Assembly: GCA_021774785.1 (NCBI GenBank)
Contig: JAJFIQ010000019.1
Coordinates: forward strand, 310,001 to 374,000
DNA length: 64,000 bases
Reading direction: 5' to 3'
Source: Emcibacter sp.
GTDB lineage: Bacteria > Pseudomonadota > Alphaproteobacteria > Sphingomonadales > Emcibacteraceae
Below the pieces are notes generated by a model, which saw nothing but the letters and a program-made list of their open reading frames with translations, was not told the origin of the DNA and did not search any database. A program made the translations under genes and the position numbers. Numbering within the stretch: the first letter of the stretch is position 1; each line of letters opens with the position of its first letter. Below, piece by piece: positions 35,753-44,995 of the stretch.

Positions 35753-36930
35753 CAAATCGTCTCCAGAAAGGCTTCAATCAATGTCGTCGCCTGTTCATCG
35801 GAATAGCACCGCAGGTCGCACAGATCGCCGTCGATAGTGATGGTCGGGATGCCTTTGCCTTTGAGTTTGCGCGGCAGATTGTAATAGGCATTGCTGTTAT
35901 TGGGGCAGGTGCGGGCGGCCAGAAAAATCACACCATCAATTTTGAAATCCTTGACCATGCTTTCAATATAATCTTCTTTATACTGGTCATTGCGGTTGAT
36001 GAAAATCTTGATATAGGCCTCGGCCATACTGGTAAGCGGATTTTCCGGGTTAAAGTCGGAAAAAACCCAGCTATTGCAATAGGTTGAAGCGACAACACAG
36101 GCTTTATTTTCTTCGAAAGTATTGGAGAGTGCGCGTAACCGTCCCCATACGGGCATGCCGTCCCAATAGATACGCTTGCTTTCCTGTTTTACAGCGGCAT
36201 GACAATCGGTGACTTTTTGTTTTAGTTTCGCCAGCAGGTCTTTGTAATAATCCACAGCAATTTGGGTTCCGCGCAATACCACAATTGGCCCCATATAAAT
36301 CGTGCCATCAAAGAAGGTCAGCGGACTTGGCGTCGTCTGGGCCATGTTAAGCACATCGGACCACAGGTTTGTAGCCTCCAAAGACAAGGCAACGGTTTCT
36401 TTCAATCGTTCAGGGTCCATAGATGCACCAATTATGGGTTCCAGAAAGGCAATCAAATCTTTAAATTGCTGTGCCACATCATCAATATATTCCTGTCTGA
36501 TCCCCGGTACATTGGTCGGCGGGTGGATGCCAAATATGGGGCAATCAAATTCCTTGGCATAATATTCAAACCAATGCATAACGTCCTTGCATTGGTTGGT
36601 ATTATAAACCAACACATCGGGACGGGGAACTTCCTCAATACCAAAAGCCTTGGTCAGTGGCGTGATGCCCTTTATATAGGCACCCACATCGGAGGTGAGG
36701 TAGCTGCATATCTCCGGCGAATAACCGCTGGCATTGGCCACGGGGATAGTATCCATACAGACCCGTGTCGCACCCAGCATAGCACCGTGATTTTCCGGAA
36801 AAAATACTTCAAACCCCATGGCGCGCAATATTTCCGCCGGACCGACAGATGTACACCATGCCACCTTACGCGCGGGGTTTTTATGCGCCGCGTCAAGGTC
36901 CAGAAAATAGTCTTTCATCACATTAGCCAT
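35752..36930 (-). CDS. 2-hydroxyacyl-CoA dehydratase / benzoyl-CoA reductase (BcrB-like) Fe-S subunit
   Basis: A 392-residue HGD-D family protein. By eye it tracks benzoyl-CoA reductase subunit B: SPEICSYLTSDVG (C75), PDVLVYNTNQCKDVMHWFE (C114), PSPLTFFDGTIYMGPIVVLRGT (201-222) and a late AARTCPNN (C342). Further cysteines are C26, C58, C130, C285, C371 and C375. These proteins bind oxygen-sensitive clusters and reduce or dehydrate acyl-CoAs using ATP-energised electrons. Classic enzymes need a second, related subunit (BcrC or HgdA); none is encoded here, so a homodimer as in double-cubane cluster proteins (E. coli YjiM type) is the main alternative. AAGGACC precedes the ATG. Confidence 0.88.
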   Translation of the reverse strand: MANVMKDYFLDLDAAHKNPARKVAWCTSVGPAEILRAMGFEVFFPENHGAMLGATRVCMDTIPVANASGYSPEICSYLTSDVGAYIKGITPLTKAFGIEEVPRPDVLVYNTNQCKDVMHWFEYYAKEFDCPIFGIHPPTNVPGIRQEYIDDVAQQFKDLIAFLEPIIGASMDPERLKETVALSLEATNLWSDVLNMAQTTPSPLTFFDGTIYMGPIVVLRGTQIAVDYYKDLLAKLKQKVTDCHAAVKQESKRIYWDGMPVWGRLRALSNTFEENKACVVASTYCNSWVFSDFNPENPLTSMAEAYIKIFINRNDQYKEDYIESMVKDFKIDGVIFLAARTCPNNSNAYYNLPRKLKGKGIPTITIDGDLCDLRCYSDEQATTLIEAFLETI

Positions 36931-36944
36931 AGTCGGTCCTTATA

Positions 36945-37694
36945 TTATAGGGATAATAGTCCACAACTTTTGCCACCGTCCACATGAATTACCTGTCCGT
37001 TTATGAATTGTGCATCACCGGACGAGAGGAAACATACGGCAGCAGCAATATCATTCACCGATCCCATCTTGCCCGTAGGCTGCATTCTGAGCAGTCTTGC
37101 CAAGGCTTCTTCCGGCATACTTTTGGTCATGGGCGTGCCGATAAGTCCGGGGGCCACCGCATTGACATTAATCTGGAATCTGGCAAGTTCCAAGGCCAAC
37201 GTACGGGTCAGGCTGACCAGACCGCCTTTACTAGCGGAATAATTCGCCTGTCCAATATTGCCGAGCCATGAACGGGAGACGATATTGACAATCTTACCGC
37301 TATTCTGAGCCTTCATGATGTCAAAGACCGCCTGACAGCAGAGGAACGGTCCTTTCAAGTTCACATCTATGACCTTTTCCCAGTCATCTTCGCTCAGTTT
37401 GGCAAGAAAACCGTCACGGATGATACCCGCATTATTGACCAGAATATCAACGGTGCCAAAAGTGTCCTTGGCCTGTGCGATCATGGCAAATACCTGATCT
37501 TTATTAGAAACATCCGCCGCAACGCATAGGGCTTCCGTATCAAGTTTCCCTGAGATATCTTTCAGGCAGTCTTCATTTATATCTACAAGAACCAGCTTTG
37601 CCCCTTCGCTTGAAAGGCGTTTTGCGATTGCGGCCCCGATGCCCTGTCCGGCTCCGGTTACGACGGCTATTTTATCCTGAAGTCTATTTAACAT
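36945..37694 (-). CDS. Short-chain dehydrogenase/reductase (FabG-like)
   Basis: A 249-residue classical SDR. Cofactor motif TGAGQGIG (14-21), NNAG (about 87-90), catalytic Ser in VNIVSRS, then Tyr and Lys in NYSASKGG, with the C-terminal INGQVIHVDGG. It would oxidise or reduce a 3-hydroxyacyl- or cyclic hydroxyacyl-CoA. The start overlaps the thiolase stop by seven bases, and the BcrB-like gene follows after 14 bases, so it is a firm member of the operon. The substrate is inferred only from context. Confidence 0.88.
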   Translation of the reverse strand: MLNRLQDKIAVVTGAGQGIGAAIAKRLSSEGAKLVLVDINEDCLKDISGKLDTEALCVAADVSNKDQVFAMIAQAKDTFGTVDILVNNAGIIRDGFLAKLSEDDWEKVIDVNLKGPFLCCQAVFDIMKAQNSGKIVNIVSRSWLGNIGQANYSASKGGLVSLTRTLALELARFQINVNAVAPGLIGTPMTKSMPEEALARLLRMQPTGKMGSVNDIAAAVCFLSSGDAQFINGQVIHVDGGKSCGLLSL

Positions 37695-38953
37695 CTCTCA
37701 ACCACCATTGCTATTCCCTGACCGCCGCCGATACAAGCAGATGCCACACCAAATTGTTTATCATCCCGATGTAGCGTACGCAGGGCCGTATGGGCAAGAC
37801 GAAGACCCGTAACGCCTAGGGGGTGCCCCAAGGCTACCGCGCCGCCGTTGACATTTAAAGCATCTTCATCAATGCCAAGTTCACGGGCGCAAGATAATAC
37901 CTGAGCCGAAAAGGCTTCATTGATTTCATAACGGTCAATATCAGAAACTTCCATTTCAAGGGCAGTCAGAAGGCTACGAATAGCTGGCACGGGACCAATA
38001 CCCATAAGATGCGCTTCCACACCTGCAGAGGAGAAGCCACGAATTTTACCCAAGGGTTTTAAGCCGTTGGCGCGAACATAATCACCGGAAGCGATGAGCA
38101 GGCTAGCCGCACCATCAACGATACCTGAAGCATTTCCGGCTGTTGTCGGCCCCTCCTTGCTGAATACGGGTCTCAATTTCGCCAGATTTTCCATTGTGGT
38201 CTGGCGTGGATGCTCATCATAGGCAAGACCATCCCGATTGGCACATTTGAATTTGCGCGGGATAAGACCACCATGGGTGAATTCGCCTCTTGCAGGAACC
38301 GCGCTGATTTCACCGTCAAAAAATCCGGCTTCCTTCGCTCTGGCATAGCGGTTTTGACTTCGGAAGGCATAAGCGTCAACCTCTTCACGGCTGAGACCAT
38401 ATTTTGCCGCCAGATTATCGGCCGTTTTGCCCATGGGAACGGCGGCTGAATCATTCAGTGCTTCCCATAACAGGTCAACATAGTCCGGACGTCCAAGGGG
38501 AAATCCTTGTCGTGCGGAATAGGACACCAGCGGATAGCGGCTCATGGTATCTGTCCCGCAGCCCAAAACCACATTAGCTTTACCGAGCGCGATCTGTTCT
38601 GCAGCCTGTCCCAATACTTCGACACCTGATCCGCAGATGCGCTGCACAAGAACCGCCGGGGCGGTCAGGGGCGTGTCCGCATAAAGTGCGATGTGGCGTG
38701 GCAGGAAGAAACAGTCTTCGGCGGCTTGTCCGATATTGGCGGCAATCACCTGATCCACTTCACCGCCACCAATGCCACTGGCGTCCAATGCCGCTTTTGC
38801 GCTATGAATACCAAGATCGGTTGGTGAAACCGTGGAAAGGCTTCCGGTGAATTTGCCGAACGGTGTCCGTTTGCCGTCGATGATATAAATATCATCGAAA
38901 AGCACACCGATGCCGCCTTCGCGGGAATTATATCCAGTTGCTGATACACTCAT
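37688..38953 (-). CDS. Thiolase (acetyl-CoA acyltransferase)
   Basis: A 421-residue degradative-type thiolase. The nucleophile is C107 (QRICGSGVE), with NEAFSAQ (about 345-351), H377 in GGAVALGHPLG and the proton-donor C407 in SACIGGGQG; all are intact. It performs thiolytic cleavage of a 3-oxoacyl-CoA. A 15-20-residue N-terminal extension precedes the usual start (DDIYIIDGKRTPFGKF); AGGAGC before ATG 38953 supports it, though a GTG inside the extension cannot be excluded. It lies between the dehydrogenase/hydratase fusion and the SDR in the operon. Confidence 0.92.
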   Translation of the reverse strand: MSVSATGYNSREGGIGVLFDDIYIIDGKRTPFGKFTGSLSTVSPTDLGIHSAKAALDASGIGGGEVDQVIAANIGQAAEDCFFLPRHIALYADTPLTAPAVLVQRICGSGVEVLGQAAEQIALGKANVVLGCGTDTMSRYPLVSYSARQGFPLGRPDYVDLLWEALNDSAAVPMGKTADNLAAKYGLSREEVDAYAFRSQNRYARAKEAGFFDGEISAVPARGEFTHGGLIPRKFKCANRDGLAYDEHPRQTTMENLAKLRPVFSKEGPTTAGNASGIVDGAASLLIASGDYVRANGLKPLGKIRGFSSAGVEAHLMGIGPVPAIRSLLTALEMEVSDIDRYEINEAFSAQVLSCARELGIDEDALNVNGGAVALGHPLGVTGLRLAHTALRTLHRDDKQFGVASACIGGGQGIAMVVERC

Positions 38954-38956
38954 TAC

Positions 38957-40945
38957 TTATGCTCCTTTAAATTCTGGCCTGAAGCCTTTAACGACACTTG
39001 ATAACCCCTGAAGAGCATCCTCAGTGGCAAATATTTCTTTTAATCCGGCAAGCTCCAGCTTAAGCCCATCTTCAAGTGACAGGTTAGCGCCGTCGTCCAT
39101 CAATTTCATGGCTGTTGACAGTGCTATTGGGGCTTTTTTGGAAAGGATCTTAGCTTGTGGGTGGTTGGCGTTGAATGTGCCATCAAAATCAATGAACAAT
39201 GCTTCTGTTTCACTTTGATCCGTCTTGCCCGCCTGCTTTGCGCCGAGGGTTATATCTGACAGATCATACAGGTCATATAGGGGATCAATGATTTGATCCA
39301 CCAGACCATATTCATAGGCTTTGCCTGCATTAAAGAACTGACCCGTTGCGACCATGAATTTGGCAAGACTCTTGCCGATCAAACGGCTTGTGCGTTGGGT
39401 GCCGCCAAGGCCGGGGTAAATCCCAATTCCGGTCTCAGGGAAGGCGATGACGGTATTCTTTGTGCCAACACGATAATCACAGGCCAGCGCCAGTTCCATG
39501 CCACCACCCAACGTCAGCCCATCAACAAAGGCGCAAGTTGTTTTGGCGGAATTCTGAATTCTTGCCAATACTTCCTGGCCAAATTCAGTGAATTTCTGAA
39601 TACGGTCAAGGTCATTGGCGGCGATACCATCAAGGAAAAACTTGATGTCTGCCCCTGCAACAAAGGCCTTGCCCTGTCCCAGAATATAAATGGTTTTCAG
39701 GTCTGGGTTTTGGTCAAGCTCGCTAAAGCATTTATCCAACTGATTAATCACAAGCTCGCCAAGGGCATTCATGCGGTCGGGCAGGTTAAATATTACAAAC
39801 CCAGTATCCCCCTTGCGTCTGGCCTGTACCCATTCCAGTTCCACCGGATCGTTAGATCCAAAGGCAAATTCCGGCATGGGCATATCCCAACTTGAGAATA
39901 GATCCTTGACCATTGCACCAACTTTTTCAACGCCGATCTTGTTCATTAGCTCAAAGGGGCCAACGGGCCAGCGCAGGCCCGCGCGGGTGCCCAGATCATT
40001 TGATGTGGCATCTACGACGCCTTCACCGACCATCTGCGCCGCAATGCCGAGCGACGATGCTATGAGACGCGACGTCACGACGCCTTCATCATTGGTACCA
40101 CCATTCAGGATTGTCGTATCTACTTCATCCCACATATTACCTGTGGCGACCTGATCGCAAAGTATTTTCGCAGGCTTGTAAAAATCACCGAGCTTACTGG
40201 CTAAACCGTCTGCGGCATGCATGGCTATGGGAACACCTGTGGCATTCATCAGGGCAAATGGTCCCATGCCAATGCCAAAGACCTGACGGGCCACCTCATC
40301 GATAAATTTAATACTGCCGAAGCCTTCTTCCAAGAGCCGTGCGCCTTCATTAAGCCACGGCACAAAAAACCGGTTGATGGCAAAACCGGGGGCATCCTTG
40401 ACGATGATCGGTGTCTTACCGTGATAGGCATAGAAATTAACCAGATCATCGATCAATCTCGCGTCGGAAAGCGGGCCGGGGATAACCTCGACTAGTTTGT
40501 TTTTGGCCGCATGATAAAAATAATGCACGCCGACAATGCGTTCAGGATGCTTTGCACCCTCAGCAATATCACCGATTAGGAAGGAGGATGTGTTGGAGGC
40601 AATAATACAGTCCGTACGCAGAACCGTTTCCAAATTTTTGAATAAATCCTGTTTAACTTTCAGGTCTTCAAAAATAGCCTCAACCACAAGGTCTGTATCT
40701 TTCAGGGCAGATTGCTCCGTGGCACAGATCAGGTTTGCCATGATGCTTTCAAACTGTTCTTCACTGATGATGCGCCGTTTCATAGCCTCACCGAGTGAAT
40801 CTGCAATGGTCTGACGTCCGCGCGCTGTACTTTCCGCTGATTGATCCAGCAGGGTAACAGGCAGTCCCTTCATCAGGAAATGCTGGGCAATGGCGGCGCC
40901 CATGGTTCCGGCGCCTACAACGCCAATATTTTCAATTTTTCTCAT
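38957..40945 (-). CDS. 3-hydroxyacyl-CoA dehydrogenase / enoyl-CoA hydratase fusion
   Basis: A 662-residue bifunctional protein with the dehydrogenase at the N-terminus (GVVGAGTMGAAIAQ at 8-21, ASNTSSFLIGDIA, VGVHYFYHA) and a crotonase domain from about residue 385 on. The crotonase part keeps both catalytic glutamates (GGGMELAL and FPETGIGIYPGLGGTQR). The domain order is the reverse of E. coli FadB and matches the stand-alone type found in archaea and some anaerobes. It would hydrate an enoyl-CoA and oxidise the resulting 3-hydroxyacyl-CoA. Its ATG overlaps the upstream gene's stop (ATGA), and thiolase follows directly. Confidence 0.93.
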   Translation of the reverse strand: MRKIENIGVVGAGTMGAAIAQHFLMKGLPVTLLDQSAESTARGRQTIADSLGEAMKRRIISEEQFESIMANLICATEQSALKDTDLVVEAIFEDLKVKQDLFKNLETVLRTDCIIASNTSSFLIGDIAEGAKHPERIVGVHYFYHAAKNKLVEVIPGPLSDARLIDDLVNFYAYHGKTPIIVKDAPGFAINRFFVPWLNEGARLLEEGFGSIKFIDEVARQVFGIGMGPFALMNATGVPIAMHAADGLASKLGDFYKPAKILCDQVATGNMWDEVDTTILNGGTNDEGVVTSRLIASSLGIAAQMVGEGVVDATSNDLGTRAGLRWPVGPFELMNKIGVEKVGAMVKDLFSSWDMPMPEFAFGSNDPVELEWVQARRKGDTGFVIFNLPDRMNALGELVINQLDKCFSELDQNPDLKTIYILGQGKAFVAGADIKFFLDGIAANDLDRIQKFTEFGQEVLARIQNSAKTTCAFVDGLTLGGGMELALACDYRVGTKNTVIAFPETGIGIYPGLGGTQRTSRLIGKSLAKFMVATGQFFNAGKAYEYGLVDQIIDPLYDLYDLSDITLGAKQAGKTDQSETEALFIDFDGTFNANHPQAKILSKKAPIALSTAMKLMDDGANLSLEDGLKLELAGLKEIFATEDALQGLSSVVKGFRPEFKGA

Positions 40946-41868
40946 TTTGAACTCTCTGTGGTTTTTATCAGATTGTACATTATTGGGATCATGGTGACCT
41001 CGACCCCATATTCTTCAGCGTAGCGGGTTAACCTGCCGCACATATATTCGTTTTCGGTAATTTTGCTGTTTTCTATATCAATCAGTATAGATGGTTTATG
41101 ATTGCCGCCCTTCTCAAGATAACCTAGCGCATGATTAAGGAAATCATCTTCGATAGGAATATTCATGGCCTGTGCAATACGGATACCTTCTTCAATGATC
41201 TGGGCGACCATTGTTCTCATATAATCGCGGCCAAAGACGTTGCTCATGGTATGGCGGGTGATAGCGCAAAGGCTGCCAAGGGATGAGTTAAGCAGGGCCT
41301 TTTTAAAGACTTCTGTGCGGTAGTCTTTACGCACTTCTAGACAGGTTCCCGCTTCTGTAAAATCAGCAGCTATTTGATGGATGATTTTTTCATCAATATC
41401 CGGCATCAGGGACAGATAATGGCACATGGAAAAACTGACCCGCACCATATTTTCCGATGACTTGCCACAGCCCATATTCACAGACATGCGAAGGGTATGA
41501 CCGGGACCGAATATGTCGCTGATCTGATGCTCGGTATCCAATCCATTCTGACAGGACAGGAATATTAAATTCTCGTTGTAATTCAGGTCTTTGATTATTT
41601 TTAATATACTGGGGGATTGAGAGCTTTTGGTGCAGATTAGGATCACTTCTACGCCCGTATCAAGAAATTCCTGCATATCATTATAAAGGTCGGTGACTTC
41701 AGCCGAAGCGTTGAGTTCTCCTTTTATTTCAAGAGGATGACCCCGCATGGCTATGCGAACGGTAGGGTCCCGATAGAATACTGAAACCCGATGGCCGCTT
41801 TGTGCCAGATGGGCAGCAAAAACCCTGCCCACTGGTCCAAATCCTATGACGCCGTAATGGGTTTTCAT
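40942..41868 (-). CDS. Ketopantoate reductase-like oxidoreductase
   Basis: A 308-residue protein of the ApbA/PanE fold. The NADP-binding loop is GFGPVG (9-14). The N-terminal Rossmann domain is followed by a helical C-terminal domain (KKALLNSSLGSLCAI is the conserved substrate region with the lysine). True PanE makes pantoate; the placement inside an acyl-CoA operon, with ATGA overlap to the fusion gene, suggests a different 2-oxo or 3-oxo acid substrate. ATG 41868 is chosen because GGAG is seven bases upstream, inside the end of the synthetase gene; the longer start at 41886 overlaps that gene. Confidence 0.8.
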   Translation of the reverse strand: MKTHYGVIGFGPVGRVFAAHLAQSGHRVSVFYRDPTVRIAMRGHPLEIKGELNASAEVTDLYNDMQEFLDTGVEVILICTKSSQSPSILKIIKDLNYNENLIFLSCQNGLDTEHQISDIFGPGHTLRMSVNMGCGKSSENMVRVSFSMCHYLSLMPDIDEKIIHQIAADFTEAGTCLEVRKDYRTEVFKKALLNSSLGSLCAITRHTMSNVFGRDYMRTMVAQIIEEGIRIAQAMNIPIEDDFLNHALGYLEKGGNHKPSILIDIENSKITENEYMCGRLTRYAEEYGVEVTMIPIMYNLIKTTESSK

Positions 41869-41872
41869 GGGG

Positions 41873-43588
41873 CTACTCCAGATCAATCACAAAAGCATCA
41901 TGGGGAAGGTCATCATAATTTTCTTCCTGCATGGCTTTGATATAGGGCTGGTATTTCTCTTCAATCCGTCGTGGGATTAACTTGAAAGACGGTGTTAGTT
42001 CATTTTCTTCCAGTGACAGTTCGCGCTGGATAACTAAAGCCTTTCCAATGCGCTCAAATCCGGTTAACTGATAAGTATTGATCTCATCAACACAGCCGGA
42101 AAGGCAGCTTGACAGGCTAGCGCAACTGCCAGGAAACTCACAGCCCGGATCATCCTGCTGATTGCGCACACTTGCCGCCATTAATTCTGAGTTTGGGAAG
42201 ACCAGCATGAAGGGATTTTTCTGACCGGAACCGAAAACATAAGCATATTTGACAAATTTGCATCTTCGGCAGACATTTTCTTCAATATTGGACGGGAAAA
42301 GTTTTTCGCCGTTGCTCAGTTTGAACATTCTTTCCTTGCGGGAAATTATTTTCACGCCGTCCTGACTTATTTCACCGATGTCACCGGTATGGAACCAGCC
42401 GCCTTCGGAAAAGGCTTTTGTGGTTGCAGGTTTGTTTTTAAAATAACCACTCATGACATTTTCACCACGCACCAGCAGTTCGTTATCTTCCCCAAGGCGC
42501 ATTTCAACACCCGGTATGGGAAAACCAACGATACCAGGAATACGGTCCATACTGAATCTGGTCAGCGTACAGCAGGGGGAGGTTTCGGTCAGTCCCCATG
42601 ATTCAACAACAGGGATATTATGCTGGCGGAAAATATCTGAGGTGCTGAGCGGCAGGGGGGCCGCAGCCGTAAAGACAAATTTCAATTCATCATGGAAGAA
42701 AGACTTTTCAGCCTTTTCCGATGTGAGTACCTTACCGACGATGGCCTGATAGATCACCGGCACGCTGAAATACATATGGGGTCTGATTTCAGCAAAATTT
42801 TCCAGAAGCCGGTCAATATCCTTACCAAAACTGTCATCAATGGCGAGGCAACCGCCGGAGTGAAGAGCAAGAAAACGTTCAAACAGGCCACCAAAACTAT
42901 GGTGCCACGGCAAGTAGCATAAAAAACGCATGCCTGGTTCTGGCTTCCACATTATTTGCAGGGCTTTCTGCTGGCTCATGATATTGGAATGATGAAGCTG
43001 GACACCTTTTGGAAAACCACTTGTACCTGAAGTATACATTATCATGGCGAGTGCAGAGGAGGGGACGGAGCGGAAATGCTGTTCAATTTCAGCTTTAGTA
43101 TCTGCCGTAGTTTTTTGGTTCAATATGTCATCAAATTCTGGTGTCGATAGAAAAACCAGCCTTTTCGGCAGGCAATCTTCATTCAGTGATAATATCTTTT
43201 CCGGATTGTCGCTGATGAGCATACTGATATCTGAAAAAGTGATCAGTTTTTCCATTAACGCGTTGGGATATTTGGCAAATATAGGCACGCAAACTAATCC
43301 ACAACTCATGACAGCCATTTCACAGACAAGCCGTTGGTAGTCGTTACCCGCGATAAATGAAACCCGGTTCAGCTTTTCATTCTTTGGGTCAAGGCCAGAG
43401 TTTAGCAAATAGATGGACAGGGAAATAATATCGTCGGTTAACTGTTCCCACGACCAATATTCATATTCATCATCTGTACGTTGGGCAAAGGCGGGAGCCA
43501 TTGCATAAGCGTCACGATTGTTAAGAAACATGGTACCAACATTGGGCGTATAGTCACCCAGTTCTATGTCAGACTTTAAAATGTTCAT
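41873..43588 (-). CDS. AMP-forming acyl-CoA synthetase with a cysteine-rich C-terminal insert
   Basis: A 571-residue adenylate-forming ligase of the long-chain acyl-CoA synthetase type. The P-loop is MYTSGTSGFPKG (about residues 194-205), with ESWGLTETSP and WFHTGDIGEI further on. It would activate the operon's acid substrate with ATP and CoA. In the C-terminal lid region, where related enzymes have charged helices, there is a Cys-rich stretch C-x5-C-x5-C-x3-C (codons within 42092-42142), plus CRRC just before. This pattern is unusual and could bind metal. ATG 43588 overlaps the TetR stop (ATGA); the in-frame start at 43621 would lie deeper inside tetR. Confidence 0.9.
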   Translation of the reverse strand: MNILKSDIELGDYTPNVGTMFLNNRDAYAMAPAFAQRTDDEYEYWSWEQLTDDIISLSIYLLNSGLDPKNEKLNRVSFIAGNDYQRLVCEMAVMSCGLVCVPIFAKYPNALMEKLITFSDISMLISDNPEKILSLNEDCLPKRLVFLSTPEFDDILNQKTTADTKAEIEQHFRSVPSSALAMIMYTSGTSGFPKGVQLHHSNIMSQQKALQIMWKPEPGMRFLCYLPWHHSFGGLFERFLALHSGGCLAIDDSFGKDIDRLLENFAEIRPHMYFSVPVIYQAIVGKVLTSEKAEKSFFHDELKFVFTAAAPLPLSTSDIFRQHNIPVVESWGLTETSPCCTLTRFSMDRIPGIVGFPIPGVEMRLGEDNELLVRGENVMSGYFKNKPATTKAFSEGGWFHTGDIGEISQDGVKIISRKERMFKLSNGEKLFPSNIEENVCRRCKFVKYAYVFGSGQKNPFMLVFPNSELMAASVRNQQDDPGCEFPGSCASLSSCLSGCVDEINTYQLTGFERIGKALVIQRELSLEENELTPSFKLIPRRIEEKYQPYIKAMQEENYDDLPHDAFVIDLE

Positions 43589-44211
43589 AACGATTTCTTT
43601 CTGTTTTCTTCCGCGCAACAACCCTTGGTGAAGGTGTGGAAAATATCGTCCGCAACCTCCTGTGCCGTGCCGTGGTCTGTTGCAGAATACCAGCCGAAAA
43701 TCCAGTTCATCATACCATATAATAGATATGTTTTGCGACTGATGACATCATCAGGATAATCTACGTCTGTCTGGCTACGCATATATTCCCCAACAATATT
43801 CTGGGCAAGCTGCGTGTATTCCTGTTTAAGTTTCCACAGTATCTGACTTCTTTGCTCATTCATTTCCATGGTGCCAGAGGTCATAATCCGCATTTCACTT
43901 AAGTGATCTATGAAATAGGTCACATGATTGCTGATCAATTTTGAAAGCCGTTGTTCCGGTCTGAGGTCATCTATCAACAACCTATTTGACATATCAAGAA
44001 GTGACGTGAAGCCGCGCTGATTAATCAGGAACAGAAGTTCTTCCTTGTTACTGAAATAATGATATAGGCCGGAGAGGCTGCGTCCTGTGACCTGTGCCAG
44101 GTCCCGCATGCTGGTGCCGTGGTAACCAAGATGCGCCATTAACTGGGCAGATTTATCCAAAATCTCGTCCAGACCGCTAAGGCGTTTATTGATGACGGCT
44201 TGATCGCTCAT
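43585..44211 (-). CDS. TetR family regulator, probable repressor of the operon
   Basis: A 208-residue TetR protein with an N-terminal HTH (about residues 14-60: LDEILDKSAQLMAHLGYHGT, SMRDLAQVTGRSLSGLYHYF) and a helical ligand domain. It resembles regulators of acyl-CoA catabolism, which release DNA on binding a CoA thioester. It begins immediately after the stop of the Dch-like gene (TAAATG) and overlaps the synthetase start, so it is made from the transcript it presumably controls. A perfect palindrome upstream of the first gene (46098-46111) is the likely target. Confidence 0.9.
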   Translation of the reverse strand: MSDQAVINKRLSGLDEILDKSAQLMAHLGYHGTSMRDLAQVTGRSLSGLYHYFSNKEELLFLINQRGFTSLLDMSNRLLIDDLRPEQRLSKLISNHVTYFIDHLSEMRIMTSGTMEMNEQRSQILWKLKQEYTQLAQNIVGEYMRSQTDVDYPDDVISRKTYLLYGMMNWIFGWYSATDHGTAQEVADDIFHTFTKGCCAEENRKKSL

Positions 44212-44988
44212 TTATGTGTTGTCCCATTCCGGGGCGCGTTTGGCCAGGAAGGAGCCAATGCCCTCATTGGCATCATGGCTTTTCATCAATTCATCAAGGT
44301 ACATCCGTTCCAGATCGCCGATATGTTGACGATAAATTGAATTAATGCTCAACCGTACGGCACGATTGGCAAAGCGCAGGCTGCTGGCACTGCGGGGCAG
44401 AATGTTTTTCTCAATATAGCTATCGATTAACTGATCAAGGTCTGCTGCTGGGGCTACTTGATTGATGACGCCACAGTTTTGCAATTCTTGCGCACTTAAT
44501 TTAGCACCCGTCAGCAACATATGTGACGCTGTTACGCCATTCGCGAGGAAGGGGAGCAGGGCTGCGGCAACGGGGGGAAAGACCCCAAGCTGAATTTCTG
44601 GTACGGCATATTTTGATTTTTCTTCGGCAAAAATTAACCCGCAAACAAGAGCCAGTTCAAATCCGCCTCCAAGACAAAAACCAGACACATTGGCTAATGT
44701 CGGCACGGGATGAGCTAAAATTTCGCCACACATAAGGTGAAATCCGGGTAGCATATTATCCACCTGATCAACGGTATGTTCTTCTACACTGGCACCAAAA
44801 CAGAAATGGTCACCGGCCCCCTTAAAGATGAGAAGTTTTCTGTCCTTATTGTTAAGGTCATCTTTCAGGAAGGCTCTTATTTCTGCCATCATTGCCGCAG
44901 TCAATATATTTGCAGGAGCATCATTGAGGGTAATTTCAGCAATCTGCCCTTCATATTTTTCTTTAATTTCAATTGTTTGGTAGGTCAT
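44212..44988 (-). CDS. Cyclohexa-1,5-dienecarbonyl-CoA hydratase-like (Dch) crotonase
   Basis: A 258-residue crotonase-superfamily enzyme. It shares with Dch of anaerobic benzoyl-CoA degradation the segments PANILTAAMMAEIR (25-38), FGASVEEH (64-71), GGGFELA with E111, VPEIQLGVFPP with E131, and ASSLRFANRAVR. Dch adds water to the cyclic diene made by benzoyl-CoA reductase. Both catalytic glutamates remain. ATG 44988 follows AGGAG and the Had stop by seven bases; a start at 45024 would overlap Had. Subfamily assignment is by motif recall; an ordinary enoyl-CoA hydratase is the alternative. Confidence 0.75.
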   Translation of the reverse strand: MTYQTIEIKEKYEGQIAEITLNDAPANILTAAMMAEIRAFLKDDLNNKDRKLLIFKGAGDHFCFGASVEEHTVDQVDNMLPGFHLMCGEILAHPVPTLANVSGFCLGGGFELALVCGLIFAEEKSKYAVPEIQLGVFPPVAAALLPFLANGVTASHMLLTGAKLSAQELQNCGVINQVAPAADLDQLIDSYIEKNILPRSASSLRFANRAVRLSINSIYRQHIGDLERMYLDELMKSHDANEGIGSFLAKRAPEWDNT

Positions 44989-44995
44989 TTTAATG

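Noticed and set aside
36262-36987. 241-residue open frame on the plus strand opposite the BcrB-like gene
   Set aside because: The BcrB-like protein on the other strand has clear family motifs; the antisense frame shows none.
39293-39895. 200-residue open frame opposite the dehydrogenase/hydratase fusion
   Set aside because: Antisense to catalytic motifs of the fusion and without domain or ribosome-site support.
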